DNA of 64,000 nucleotides from Sulfitobacter sp. HGT1 (lineage in GTDB: Bacteria; Pseudomonadota; Alphaproteobacteria; Rhodobacterales; Rhodobacteraceae). The stretch is from the NCBI RefSeq assembly GCF_013282155.1, contig NZ_BLWI01000002.1, positions 266,301 through 330,300 on the forward strand, read 5' to 3'. This document shows, in pieces, positions 45,234-54,094 of this stretch. The translations under genes and the position numbers were made by a program. Every line of letters begins with the position of its first letter. Position 1 is the stretch's first letter. The notes under the pieces were generated by a model that saw nothing but the letters and a program-made list of their open reading frames with translations, did not search any database and had not been told where the DNA came from.

Positions 45234-47531
45234 TCAGCCTTGGCTGATCTGGGATTTCAGTTTCTTGACGGACACCGGCCCGTCAATGCGGATAAAGGAC
45301 ACACCGAGCCGGATATCAGCGCGGTCGTTGCCCGTGACCGTTACCTCCGGCTCTGATGGCCAGGCGGAGAGGTCCAGTTTGTAGTCGTCGTTCCAGCCGC
45401 TGATCATGGTCACGCCGCCATAGGCCACATGAAAGACCGCAGCGCCTTCGCCCGGTTCAATCGTGTTCTGACCGCTGCCGACATAGATGTGATCATCGCC
45501 CCCCGCCGAACGCACGATATTGCGCCCCGGTCCGGTGTGGATTTCCGACCCGCCAATCCCGTCGCTGATGTCGTCATTGCCCGGACCGCCGTAAATCTTG
45601 CTGCTCCCCTCGCCGCCGCGAATGACATCGTCGCCCGCGCCGCCGTCGAGGATATCGCGACCGTTGCCGCCATAGAGCGTGTCATTGCCAGCCCCACCAT
45701 AAAAGATATGCACGTCCTTGCCGCGCCCCGATTTGGCGATCAGCATGTCGTTGCCCGCGCCGCCGTAAAACGTGGCCCCTGCGTATTTCGCGCCGATCAT
45801 CACATCGGCCCCGCGGCTGCCCTGCACGTTGACGGCAACCCGTTCCGAGGTCTCGAAATTCATCGGCGTGTCGGGGTGGGCCACAATGGCGATTTCCTTG
45901 CCTTCGCTGGCGTTTTGCTCCTTGCGGGATACGACCGTGGCGATGCGGATATTCTCGATATAGGCGGGCATGTGCAGCACGTAATCATCCGGCCCCGCCA
46001 TGTACCACAGCGTGTCATTGCCGCCGTCTTCGTCTTCGGTGATTTTTTCGGCATTGGCCCCGTAGGCCCAGTAATCATTATCGGCATTGCCGCCTGCCAG
46101 CACCACGGACCCGTCCAGCGCCATCATCGCATTGACCCCGCGCTGAGGGTTTTCAAACCCGCGCAGGTCAAGCCCCAGTTCCAGCGCATTGTCCACCATC
46201 GTGACGCGCAATTCATCCAAGGGTGCCTCGGCCACGATATTCGTCGTCTCGCCGGGATCGGCGATCAGGTCATAGATATGTTCTTCGCCATTAGGGTAGC
46301 GGAAATAGCGGTAGCGGCTAAGCTCGGGTTCGGAAGACCGGACCGACAATGTGCCAAAAACCGATGTGACAGGCGATTTGCCGGCGTTGTACTGGCCAAA
46401 GCTGTCATCGACCAGGGGCAGCAGGCTTTGCCCCGAGGTCCAGTTGGGCCGATAGGGCAACCCCGCCAGATCCATGATCGTTTTGGGCACGTTGTGCAAC
46501 GACACGGGCAGGTCGACCACGCGCCCCTGTTCCATCCGCGCGTTCCAGATGCCAAGCGGGACGTGGGCCGCACTGTCCCACTGGCTCATCTTGTGGAAAC
46601 TGTCATGGGTGCCAAGGTTGAAACCATTGTCCGACAGCAAAACCACAGTGGTGTTCTGGCCCAGTTCGGACGCGCGCAATGCCTCCATGAACCGGCCGAT
46701 TTCGGCATCCACATGGCTGATCGCCGCGAAATAGGCGCGGACCACCTGACGCCACGCCTGATCGCCCGCCTTTTCCGGCGTCCAAGGACCGTTGGCGATA
46801 TAGGCGGCCTCGTAGACGGCCATGCCCTCTTGGGGGCCGAAATAATCCTCGGGCGCGGCGGTGGTGGGCCAGCTGATCTTATCGACGTCATATTGCTGAT
46901 AAAAACGGTCGGGGCATTGCAGGTTGTAATGCGGATGTTTGAAGCCAAGCTGGATCAGGTGACGCCGCTTGGGGTCGGCGCGGCCCAGATAGTCGATGGC
47001 ATTTTGCGCGACCATATTGTCATAGAACTTGCCGTCCTGACTGCCGTCGTCGTTGGGGTGGTTGATCCCCGCGATCCCCGGCCCCTTATCAAGGTATTTT
47101 TTGACGTTGCTGCGCTTGCCAGCGTCCTTTGCCTCGGGCTGTTCATGAAACAGGATGCGGGCGTATTCCTCGGGCATGGGTTTGTAGTTGCTGTCGACCT
47201 TGCCGGTCGTGAAGGTGCGAAACCCTGCGCGGCGCAGATCGAATTGCCAGCCCGTCGTGGGCGGCAGGATATCGCGCCAGAACCGGTTGAGATCGACCAG
47301 ACCGGTGCGGAATGGCGACAGGCCGGTGGCCAGTTCGGCACGGCACGGCGCACAAAGCGGCACGGTGGCATAGGCATTGGCAAAGCGCGTGCCCTCGGCC
47401 ATGAAACGGTCGATATTGGGGGTGCTGATCGTCAGCCCAAACGCGTTGCGCCATGTGAAAATGTCGATCATGTCATCGATCCAGATGACGCAGATGTTGT
47501 CGCCCCCGGCAGTCTGTTTGGTAAAGCTCAT
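45234..47531 (-). CDS. sulfatase fused to RTX calcium-binding repeats
   Basis: 765 residues. Residues 1-460 are a formylglycine-dependent sulfatase: metal-binding WIDDM near 17-21, active site PLCAPCRAELATG near 58-70 (C-x-P-x-R with Cys 60 as the residue to be oxidised to formylglycine), and LLSDNGFNLGTHDS near 300. Residues about 580-685 hold RTX-type nonapeptides such as YGGAGNDTLYGGNGRD and DGGAGDDVIRGG. No Sec or Tat signal is present, fitting type I secretion by the C-terminal RTX region. It removes sulfate esters, presumably from polysaccharide outside the cell. Overlaps the upstream gene by 4 bases (ATGA). No formylglycine-generating enzyme is in the window. Confidence 0.92.
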   Translation of the reverse strand: MSFTKQTAGGDNICVIWIDDMIDIFTWRNAFGLTISTPNIDRFMAEGTRFANAYATVPLCAPCRAELATGLSPFRTGLVDLNRFWRDILPPTTGWQFDLRRAGFRTFTTGKVDSNYKPMPEEYARILFHEQPEAKDAGKRSNVKKYLDKGPGIAGINHPNDDGSQDGKFYDNMVAQNAIDYLGRADPKRRHLIQLGFKHPHYNLQCPDRFYQQYDVDKISWPTTAAPEDYFGPQEGMAVYEAAYIANGPWTPEKAGDQAWRQVVRAYFAAISHVDAEIGRFMEALRASELGQNTTVVLLSDNGFNLGTHDSFHKMSQWDSAAHVPLGIWNARMEQGRVVDLPVSLHNVPKTIMDLAGLPYRPNWTSGQSLLPLVDDSFGQYNAGKSPVTSVFGTLSVRSSEPELSRYRYFRYPNGEEHIYDLIADPGETTNIVAEAPLDELRVTMVDNALELGLDLRGFENPQRGVNAMMALDGSVVLAGGNADNDYWAYGANAEKITEDEDGGNDTLWYMAGPDDYVLHMPAYIENIRIATVVSRKEQNASEGKEIAIVAHPDTPMNFETSERVAVNVQGSRGADVMIGAKYAGATFYGGAGNDMLIAKSGRGKDVHIFYGGAGNDTLYGGNGRDILDGGAGDDVIRGGEGSSKIYGGPGNDDISDGIGGSEIHTGPGRNIVRSAGGDDHIYVGSGQNTIEPGEGAAVFHVAYGGVTMISGWNDDYKLDLSAWPSEPEVTVTGNDRADIRLGVSFIRIDGPVSVKKLKSQISQG
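45470..45795 (-). repeat. RTX nonapeptide repeat region in the sulfatase gene
   Basis: Successive GGxGxDxxx units, for example GGAGNDTLY, GGNGRDILD, GGAGDDVIR and GGPGNDDIS, encode a calcium-binding beta-roll. Units become less regular toward the C-terminus. Boundaries are approximate. Confidence 0.85.
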
Positions 47532-48334
47532 GACGCGTCCCCTTGGGCTTCGGCAAAGCGGCAGGCTTGGGTGATCTTATCCAGCGCATCGGGCGTGGTG
47601 CCAGCCGTATCAAGCCAGAACAGCACGTCATGGATCACCGAACTGCCGAGCGTTTTCAAGATGCCCTTGCGGTGCGATCTGCACCCGATGAACAGATCAC
47701 TGGGGCCCGCAAGCGCAGTGGCAAGGACCGCGCTGGCATCGGGGCTGGACTGCGGCGCAGGAAATTTCGTGCCGGTTTTCGCCGCCGTCAAACTCAGCTT
47801 GCCGTGATCATAGCCCGCCAGAACCCATATATCAGGTCCGGGCGCGGGCATTGTCACCTCGACCGATCCGGCATCATCGCGCCATTCCAGCATCCCGTCT
47901 TTTTCCGACAGGAACAGGTAATTGCCACCGCCCGACGGGTTCAGCGTAATGATCGTGCGGGCCTGACCTTCGGGGGATTTCAGGCGGATGGCGCAGCAGA
48001 ACTGCTCCGCCTCGACCAAGGCCGCATCCACCACAAAGCCGCCATTCACCTCGCGGATATAGGCGACACCACCGGACGGGGCCAGACGGGCGTGGCCGTC
48101 ATTCGGTTCGGCCGTGCGCGCGGCAATGCCAAGGCCGTTTTCAGGGGCCCAATGCGCAATTGCGCCACCGGAACCCAAGGTCATGGCGCTGGCATGGCCG
48201 CGATACCAGATCGCGTCGGCGTCATTGGGGTGCAGCATCGCGGCGGCTTTTGGCACATCGGGCGCGGGGGCGTCGCACAAGATCACCGCATCGGGCAGAT
48301 CGATATCCACGAACAGGGGGGCAAATTTATCCAT
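47528..48334 (-). CDS. unrecognised protein, possible LamG/concanavalin-like fold
   Basis: 268 residues, no family I can name. No signal peptide or membrane helix. Alternating strand-like segments, such as FCCAIRLKSPEGQ, GGGNYLFLSEKDGMLEW and DIWVLAGYDHGKLSLTA, suggest a beta-sandwich of the concanavalin A/LamG kind that binds carbohydrate; this is inference. Start at 48334 overlaps the upstream stop (TGATG) and the stop overlaps the sulfatase start (ATGA), so it is coupled to both. A partner or accessory protein for the sulfatase is a reasonable guess. Confidence 0.6.
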   Translation of the reverse strand: MDKFAPLFVDIDLPDAVILCDAPAPDVPKAAAMLHPNDADAIWYRGHASAMTLGSGGAIAHWAPENGLGIAARTAEPNDGHARLAPSGGVAYIREVNGGFVVDAALVEAEQFCCAIRLKSPEGQARTIITLNPSGGGNYLFLSEKDGMLEWRDDAGSVEVTMPAPGPDIWVLAGYDHGKLSLTAAKTGTKFPAPQSSPDASAVLATALAGPSDLFIGCRSHRKGILKTLGSSVIHDVLFWLDTAGTTPDALDKITQACRFAEAQGDAS

Positions 48335-49776
48335 CAATGCACCGGCAAGGCTGCGGGCAACGCCCAACGATACAGGGTCTGGCCGGTCGCACTTTGCAGT
48401 TTGAAACTGTCGCGCAAGGCCCCGCGATTGGCAGGCATACCATCATCAGAGGCCGGATGCCCCAACGCATAGCACAGGGTCAGATCCTTGCCCTTTGGCG
48501 GTCTGTCGCAGGTGATCAGCAGGTCGTTTCGGTCTTTTGGGTCTACGCGCACATCCACGATCCTGGCCCCTTTTTCATCCCCCTCAAAGCGGAACCCGCA
48601 AGCATCACCTGCGTTCAGCGGATCGTCTTTATCAAGGATAAACGGGCCGTCCGCCTCGCCCCGGCAACGGATCACCTTGTTGTCGTTTTCGCGTTCCGCC
48701 AGCAGCAGCACCGGACAGGCCCAAGGCGCATCGCTGTTGCGGGCCTCGATGGCGCAGCTTTCCATCTCGGCCATCTGAACGCGGGCGTCGGGCGTTGCGC
48801 GGCCAAAGGGATCGAGGGCAAACATATAGCCGGGGGCGGCAAAGACATGGTCGTGATCGCCCTTGTTCCACGCCAGATCCCATTGCGCGCGCAAGACGGG
48901 GCTGTCTGACATATCCGCCGTACCCGCATCAAAGATCGCGGTGAACAGGGGTTTGCGCAGGCCGTGATCTGCAAACAGATCGGTGATCTGGTGCATGATC
49001 GCATGCATGCCGCGCGTCCAGTCCGGCCCGCTGCTCAGCACGTCTTCGAGGGTGTAATCAAGCCCGACCGACAGAACCTTGGCGGGTTTGCCCAGTGACA
49101 GCGCCGCCGCACACAGGTTCTGCACCGTCTGGCGCAAGTTGTTGAACGCCGCGCCCTGCGACAAGGCGGCGATGCTGGCAGAGCTGTCGGTTTCCGAGCG
49201 CGCATAGATCAACGGCAAGGCGCGGTGACCGGCTTGACGCCGACGCAGGATCTCGTCGGCGATCAAGGTGTCGCGTGTCTGTTCGGTCAGCTTTTGGATG
49301 ACATCCGTGGCGTCGTTTTCCTGGGTGCCAGATGCCCCCGCCGGCCCCAGATCATCACCCGTGGTGACCACATGATAGGGAAAAGACAGCGGCGCGTTCG
49401 CGGTGACCGCCCGCCGCGTGCCGCCAAAGGACAGCAGCCCGTAAACCGCCCCTGCCGTGTCCGCGATGATATCCGGCGCGCTGGCATCGTCAGACACCTG
49501 AACACGGCGGCGGAACTGGCGCGGGCCTTGGGCACCGGGCAAATTGGCGCTGAAGATATACCAGCCGCCGCGCTGGCGCAGGTTCCACGCATCGACATCC
49601 CCCAGAACCGCGGGGTCAACTGCGGCCTCGGCCCCGCCTGCGGGCAGTCGTTTCGCGATATCCCGGATCACGCTATCGGACAGGTTCATGCGCAGGCCGG
49701 TTTCGTCAAAGCCGATGACATCGCCGTTTTTCGCCTTCAAAAGGACGCCGCGTTTCTTGGCCCCGTGGTCTTGCAT
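48334..49776 (-). CDS. unrecognised 480-residue protein, possibly SGNH-hydrolase-like
   Basis: 480 residues with no family I recognise with confidence. No signal peptide. The N-terminal part (about 1-135) looks beta-rich (KNGDVIGFDETGLRMNLSD). The central part (about 170-340) has LPLIYARSETDSSAS, AKVLSVGLDYTLEDV and KPLFTAIFDAGTADM, which recall the alpha/beta layout of SASA/SGNH carbohydrate esterases, but catalytic residues cannot be assigned. The last 100 residues are beta-rich. It is translationally coupled to the next two genes, the LamG-like protein and the RTX sulfatase, so a carbohydrate-acting role is plausible. Confidence 0.6.
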   Translation of the reverse strand: MQDHGAKKRGVLLKAKNGDVIGFDETGLRMNLSDSVIRDIAKRLPAGGAEAAVDPAVLGDVDAWNLRQRGGWYIFSANLPGAQGPRQFRRRVQVSDDASAPDIIADTAGAVYGLLSFGGTRRAVTANAPLSFPYHVVTTGDDLGPAGASGTQENDATDVIQKLTEQTRDTLIADEILRRRQAGHRALPLIYARSETDSSASIAALSQGAAFNNLRQTVQNLCAAALSLGKPAKVLSVGLDYTLEDVLSSGPDWTRGMHAIMHQITDLFADHGLRKPLFTAIFDAGTADMSDSPVLRAQWDLAWNKGDHDHVFAAPGYMFALDPFGRATPDARVQMAEMESCAIEARNSDAPWACPVLLLAERENDNKVIRCRGEADGPFILDKDDPLNAGDACGFRFEGDEKGARIVDVRVDPKDRNDLLITCDRPPKGKDLTLCYALGHPASDDGMPANRGALRDSFKLQSATGQTLYRWALPAALPVH

Positions 49777-49853
49777 CTCGTTTACGTTCCTCGACGGATC
49801 ATCATTGGTTTCAGGTATGGCATGAACCCTTGGCGTTCTAAAGTGTTGATGCG

Positions 49854-50717
49854 CTATTCATACAGCGGGTCCCATTTCTTGAGCAGGCGGTGAAAGCCTT
49901 TCTCGCGGGCGATGTCATAAAACATACGCGCTGCAGGGCGCTTTTTGTCATGCAACGCAACGCCCATCTTGCGGATATATCTGAACCCGTCACGGCGACC
50001 GGCGCGGTAGGCGTTGCGCATATCGCGGGGGGTACTGTCGCCGCGCAGGAAATTGAACAGGGCCGCCGACTGGCCCATCCCGACGATAGACTGAATGCCC
50101 GCATGCCCAGCGCCATGCAGCAACACGCGGGAATATTGCGCCGGTTTCGGCAACCGCCCTTCGTGTTTTTTGTCTTGCCCGTGCATCGGGTCGACCATCA
50201 CGGTATAGGCCCGCTTGTCATCCATATGCGCAGCCAGATCATGCCGCCAGCCGTCCATCTTGGCCCATTGTTCACCATAGCGCCGCTCGAACCTGACCAC
50301 ATCGGGATCGATCGAGCTTTGCGGGGAGACGGCGATAGCGCGGCTTGCATTCAGGGCCTGCGCCCCCAGCAATGCGCCATATCCCCCCATGCTGAAGCCG
50401 TAGGCGGTCAGCTGTGGCGTCGCACCGAAATAGGCCCGACATGCCCGCATAGCGTCAAAGAATTCGTCGTGCTGGTGCCAGTCTTCGTCGCGGTGAAAGA
50501 CACAGACATGGGCCATGCCGCGTTTGGTAAAGGACTTGGTGCCCCAGCCCCCTTCGCCGGAGAGGAACGGATAATCAAAGGGCGGAAAGGCGACCAATAT
50601 GCGCGCAGGATCGGCAGGGCCGGTATATTCCAACCGCAAACGCGCACCGTCATAGATGACCACGCGGCTGTTCCAACCGTCCGGCACTGCCGGTGCTTGT
50701 GCCCCGGTCTCAGTCAT
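49854..50717 (-). CDS. alpha/beta hydrolase fold protein
   Basis: 287 residues. The nucleophile elbow GFSMGGYGALL lies near 110-120 with Ser as nucleophile, a candidate Asp lies in MVDPMHG near 180 and the His in LLHGAGHAG near 208-216. N-terminal ILVAFPPFDYPF supplies the oxyanion region. The last 60 residues are basic and helical. No signal peptide. Start at 50717 overlaps the GT8-like gene by 8 bases. Possibly an acyl- or acetyl-esterase acting on the glycan made by the neighbours. Confidence 0.8.
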   Translation of the reverse strand: MTETGAQAPAVPDGWNSRVVIYDGARLRLEYTGPADPARILVAFPPFDYPFLSGEGGWGTKSFTKRGMAHVCVFHRDEDWHQHDEFFDAMRACRAYFGATPQLTAYGFSMGGYGALLGAQALNASRAIAVSPQSSIDPDVVRFERRYGEQWAKMDGWRHDLAAHMDDKRAYTVMVDPMHGQDKKHEGRLPKPAQYSRVLLHGAGHAGIQSIVGMGQSAALFNFLRGDSTPRDMRNAYRAGRRDGFRYIRKMGVALHDKKRPAARMFYDIAREKGFHRLLKKWDPLYE

Positions 50718-51597
50718 CCGCCAAAAGCTTCTCCGGATCGATCTTGTCGAAGCGACGTTCGCCGACATGTTGTTCCAGCATGTTTTTGGCTTTGCGCAGC
50801 ATGTCGACTTCCTTGAGCACCTTCATATTGCGGTAGTGGATCATCTTGATGTCCATATCCTCGGGCAAGGGTTTGCCGCGCAACTGGCCGCCCAGAATGT
50901 AATGTTGTTCTTCGGGCAGGATGTTCCAATCCAGACCGGCCGCACGGATCGCCAAGGGCAGGCTCATCTGATCCAGATAGGGGCGTTTCTTGATCAGATC
51001 GACCTGATCAATGATCTGCGCCAGCCGCATCCAGACATCTACGAACGTTTCGCCCTTGTCCGTCACCGGACCTTCGGGGAAAACGATCAGACCCGCGTTG
51101 AAATAGGGCATCAGCTTTTTACGGCGCTGGCGTGACAGCCAGATGCGTTCTTCGGGCAGTGGCATGTCGCAGGCGTCATAGATCTGCTGCCAGATGTCCT
51201 GACCGGACCACATCATCGACGTCGCAGGGGCCACCGACACATGGCCCTGTTTGATCATCTTGTCGGATGTGTTGGGCGCGATGAACAGCATGTCGCTGTC
51301 CATGAAGGCCGAATAAGGCGTGCGGCGCGGCTGCATCGCGGCGACCATTTTATTGCCATGCGGATAAGGCGGGTCAAACACCCCCGCGGTTTCAATAGGG
51401 CGCACATCCACGTTCAGCTTTTTGTAGATCGCCAAAGCGTAAGGGTCCATGTCACCGATGGTTTCGGCGGGGCAATAGCCGATCAGGTCAACATCTTCTT
51501 CGAAATGGGTCCGGATGGAGGCCGCCAGATAGCAGCCCATATCCTGATATTTCGGCGGATCAACGACAAAGAAGATCGAAAGGTTCGGGGTGCTCAT
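50710..51597 (-). CDS. GT8-like nucleotide-sugar transferase
   Basis: 295 residues. GT-A-like architecture: the N-terminus STPNLSIFFVVDPPKYQD begins a Rossmann-like domain, AFMDSDMLF near 96-104 carries a DxD metal/nucleotide site, and MKPYFNAG-like LMPYFNAGLIVFPEG near 163-177 is a typical substrate loop. It transfers a sugar from a nucleotide donor, acceptor unknown. The frame is open for 14 more codons upstream but without a ribosome site. Same direction as the GT90 gene, 78 bases downstream of it. Confidence 0.72.
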   Translation of the reverse strand: MSTPNLSIFFVVDPPKYQDMGCYLAASIRTHFEEDVDLIGYCPAETIGDMDPYALAIYKKLNVDVRPIETAGVFDPPYPHGNKMVAAMQPRRTPYSAFMDSDMLFIAPNTSDKMIKQGHVSVAPATSMMWSGQDIWQQIYDACDMPLPEERIWLSRQRRKKLMPYFNAGLIVFPEGPVTDKGETFVDVWMRLAQIIDQVDLIKKRPYLDQMSLPLAIRAAGLDWNILPEEQHYILGGQLRGKPLPEDMDIKMIHYRNMKVLKEVDMLRKAKNMLEQHVGERRFDKIDPEKLLADD

Positions 51598-51675
51598 TCT
51601 GGGTGCCTTTTCGGGGATGGGTTTGGCATCACTGTACATGGGTGCGCGGCACGGGCAGCAGATCGGCCCCGTAGA

Positions 51676-52932
51676 TCAGCCATGCGCGATCTTGGATTTT
51701 GCGGATGTCTTGCGCGGTTTCGACGCGGTTTTGGAAGGGGCTGCTTTGCGCGCAGGGCGCTTGGCCTTTGCGCCGCTGGCCGTCTTGGAGGATTTCGGCT
51801 TGGCGGTCTTTTTTGCTGGATTTTCAAGGCCCAAGCGGCTGCGCATCCCGTCGATGACGCCGACCGCAATTTTCTGGCGCAACTCGGAGTCCGCCAGAAA
51901 CTTGCAAACGTCGGCGGCGCGCCGGGTCATGTCCTGACAGTCGTCTTGATGTGCATCACACCATGCCAGACGTTTTTCGACATCGCCGTGGTTTTTGCGA
52001 ATGGGAATGTAATGTTCCCAAGGCTTGAAATGATGGGTCGCAAAGGTTTCGAACGGGCAATCGACGACCAAGGCGACGCTGCCGGAATTCAGCGACCAAT
52101 ACAGGCTTGAGCCCACATCATTGCCCGGCAACACGGCGATATATTTATAGGTCTGGAAATCCTCGCGCGGGATGCGGGGGCGCTCGAAATCGGCCAGAAA
52201 CGGTTCTTGCTCAAGCACGAACCCGTCAGAGTTTGTGTACCCCAGATCAAAGCGCGGATTGTCGATATAGCGGTGCAGAAAATTGAACCGCTGCATGGAT
52301 TTCAGCACATGGAGCGTTTCCTCGCGGCTGAATTCACCGCTTTTGTATTTGCGCAAAAGCGGGTGCATGCGGATCATTTCACCGCGGTTTCTTTCCCCCA
52401 AGCGGCCCCGGTTTCCCGGCCCGCCGCGCCAGACAACGCGGTCGAATTTATCGGCCCAATCCACGCGGGCGGGGTCAAGATTGCCCAGAAATTCAGGGCT
52501 GTCGATGTCATGATAATCGGGCAACGGCCACAACACATGCCCCTCGGGGCGGTCGCGCAAACGGTTGAAATTGATCAAAGCGGCGGCGCGGCCCTGATCG
52601 TCAACCACGGTGCGGTTGCGATGGTCCTGCATATCCAGCAGGAAATCAAAGTCAGCGCCCGCGTTCAGCACGCTTTGCAAGGCACCTGTGGTCTTGTTGG
52701 TGTTGGAATGGCGTTTGTGATCAACGTGCCAGGGGCGATCCGCATCCGTGGACGGCTTCCAATCGTTCAGGTCCTTTGGGGCTTGATTGCCATGATCCCA
52801 CGACAAGGTCATCCCGCTGGAGGCCCGCGCGACGAATGCGACCACGTCCGGATCTGATGACAGGTCAAAATCTGAATGCGCGCCCAATTGATGCGCGATT
52901 GATCTTTCGACAAAATCTTTTGACGTAATCAT
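51676..52932 (-). CDS. CAP10/GT90-family glycosyltransferase with Lys/Ala-rich tail
   Basis: 418 residues. The GT90/CAP10 region spans about 110-350: RVVWRGGPGNRGR near 168-180 and KYIAVLPGNDVGSSLYWSLN near 262-281 followed by PWEHYIPIRKNH near 308. Such proteins add xylose or glucose to capsules, O-antigens or O-linked glycans. The last 45 residues (51676-51815) are almost only Lys, Ala, Ser, Thr, Arg and Pro, like histone H1 tails. ATG at 52932 is used; TTG at 52944 is an alternative. Divergent from the GT2 gene at 53087; first gene of the minus-strand run down to 44090. Confidence 0.82.
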   Translation of the reverse strand: MITSKDFVERSIAHQLGAHSDFDLSSDPDVVAFVARASSGMTLSWDHGNQAPKDLNDWKPSTDADRPWHVDHKRHSNTNKTTGALQSVLNAGADFDFLLDMQDHRNRTVVDDQGRAAALINFNRLRDRPEGHVLWPLPDYHDIDSPEFLGNLDPARVDWADKFDRVVWRGGPGNRGRLGERNRGEMIRMHPLLRKYKSGEFSREETLHVLKSMQRFNFLHRYIDNPRFDLGYTNSDGFVLEQEPFLADFERPRIPREDFQTYKYIAVLPGNDVGSSLYWSLNSGSVALVVDCPFETFATHHFKPWEHYIPIRKNHGDVEKRLAWCDAHQDDCQDMTRRAADVCKFLADSELRQKIAVGVIDGMRSRLGLENPAKKTAKPKSSKTASGAKAKRPARKAAPSKTASKPRKTSAKSKIAHG

Positions 52933-53086
52933 AAGGTCGCTCAATGCTCAGGAAGACAGGCGATTATATGTTTTGTTGCTTGTCTATTATTGATCAAACT
53001 ATACCCTGCGTCAGGCGATTGAGGCAACCCTTATGACGGGGCGGCCATCCCCCTGCGCGCAACAGCAACGATCAAGCGAGATTTCC

Positions 53087-54094
53087 ATGGCCATCGGCAA
53101 CGAAAAAACATTGATGCTGACGGTGATGCGCAACGAGGGGCCGTATATCCTGGAGTGGATCGCCCATCACTTTGCGCTTGGCATTGATGACCTGCTGATT
53201 TTCACCAATTTTTGCACGGATAACACCGACAAGATTTTGGACCGGATCGAGGTGCTTTGGCCGCACCGGGTCAAGCACCAGCCGAACCCCAAGGTGATGT
53301 TCCCAAAGCAAGGCATGTGGCACATTATGGCGCTGCGCTATGCGGGGCATTTCGGGCGGTATCAGGCGGCGGACTGGCTTTATGTCACTGATGCCGACGA
53401 ATTTTTGAACCTGCGCAATGACGCCGGAACGCTGGACGGATTTTTCGAGGATGCAGGGCCTGCCGATGCGGTGTCCTTCACCTCGGTTGCCTTTAACAGC
53501 AATGGCCACAAACACGAGACCGACGATCTGGTCACCACCCGCTATACCCAAACCACTGCCGATCTGGACGGCGCGGATCAAAGCGGCGACGAAATCATCA
53601 CGGCCGTCAAAACCCTGTACCGCAACGCAATCAAGGGGCCGCGCCGGCCCCACCGCCCCGTAACCAAGACATTTTCGACCACAGGTTTCAAGTGGATCGA
53701 CGGATCAGGCGCGCAAATGCCCGCGTCGTTTACGGATAGCGATTACAAGGGCATCAATGCGGTCCCAACCCGCGCCTTCGGTCAGGTGAACCATTATTCC
53801 ATCAAATCGGCGGCTGAATTCCTGCTCAAGGTCGATCGTGGTGATGCGGTGCAGGCCGACCGTCTTGGCGCGTCCGAACACTATTGGAACCACGCCAACC
53901 GCACCGGGGGCACGGACACCAGCAATGTCGGATTGTCGCCAGCAGCACAGGAAATCTATGATTTTCTGCGGGCTGATCCGGTTCTTGCCGATTTGCATGC
54001 GCAATCTCTTGAACTGCGCCAAAACCGCCTGACCGAGATTTTGAAAACCGAAGGCGGGCAGGATCTGGCGCGGCGCATCGGCTATTACGACTGA
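53087..54094 (+). CDS. glycosyltransferase family 2 type protein (PF13704-like), copy A
   Basis: 335 residues. The N-terminal motif MRNEGPYILEWIAHH near 13-27 and IFTNFCTDNT near 38-47 are typical of the GT2 subgroup PF13704; VTDADEFLN near 105 carries the DxDE metal site. The rest is a mixed domain ending in a helical region that contains NHYSIKSAAEFLLKVDRG. Cytoplasmic, GT-A fold. One of three related copies within 5 kb. It is convergent with the GT2-methyltransferase gene, overlapping its 3' end by 10 bases. Start at 53087 has only a weak ribosome site; 53033 is an in-frame alternative. Confidence 0.85.
   Translation: MAIGNEKTLMLTVMRNEGPYILEWIAHHFALGIDDLLIFTNFCTDNTDKILDRIEVLWPHRVKHQPNPKVMFPKQGMWHIMALRYAGHFGRYQAADWLYVTDADEFLNLRNDAGTLDGFFEDAGPADAVSFTSVAFNSNGHKHETDDLVTTRYTQTTADLDGADQSGDEIITAVKTLYRNAIKGPRRPHRPVTKTFSTTGFKWIDGSGAQMPASFTDSDYKGINAVPTRAFGQVNHYSIKSAAEFLLKVDRGDAVQADRLGASEHYWNHANRTGGTDTSNVGLSPAAQEIYDFLRADPVLADLHAQSLELRQNRLTEILKTEGGQDLARRIGYYD

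Noticed and set aside
45429..47807. Long plus-strand frame antisense to the RTX sulfatase
   Set aside because: No family motif; it mirrors the Gly/Asp-rich RTX codons and the sulfatase gene, which is convincing.
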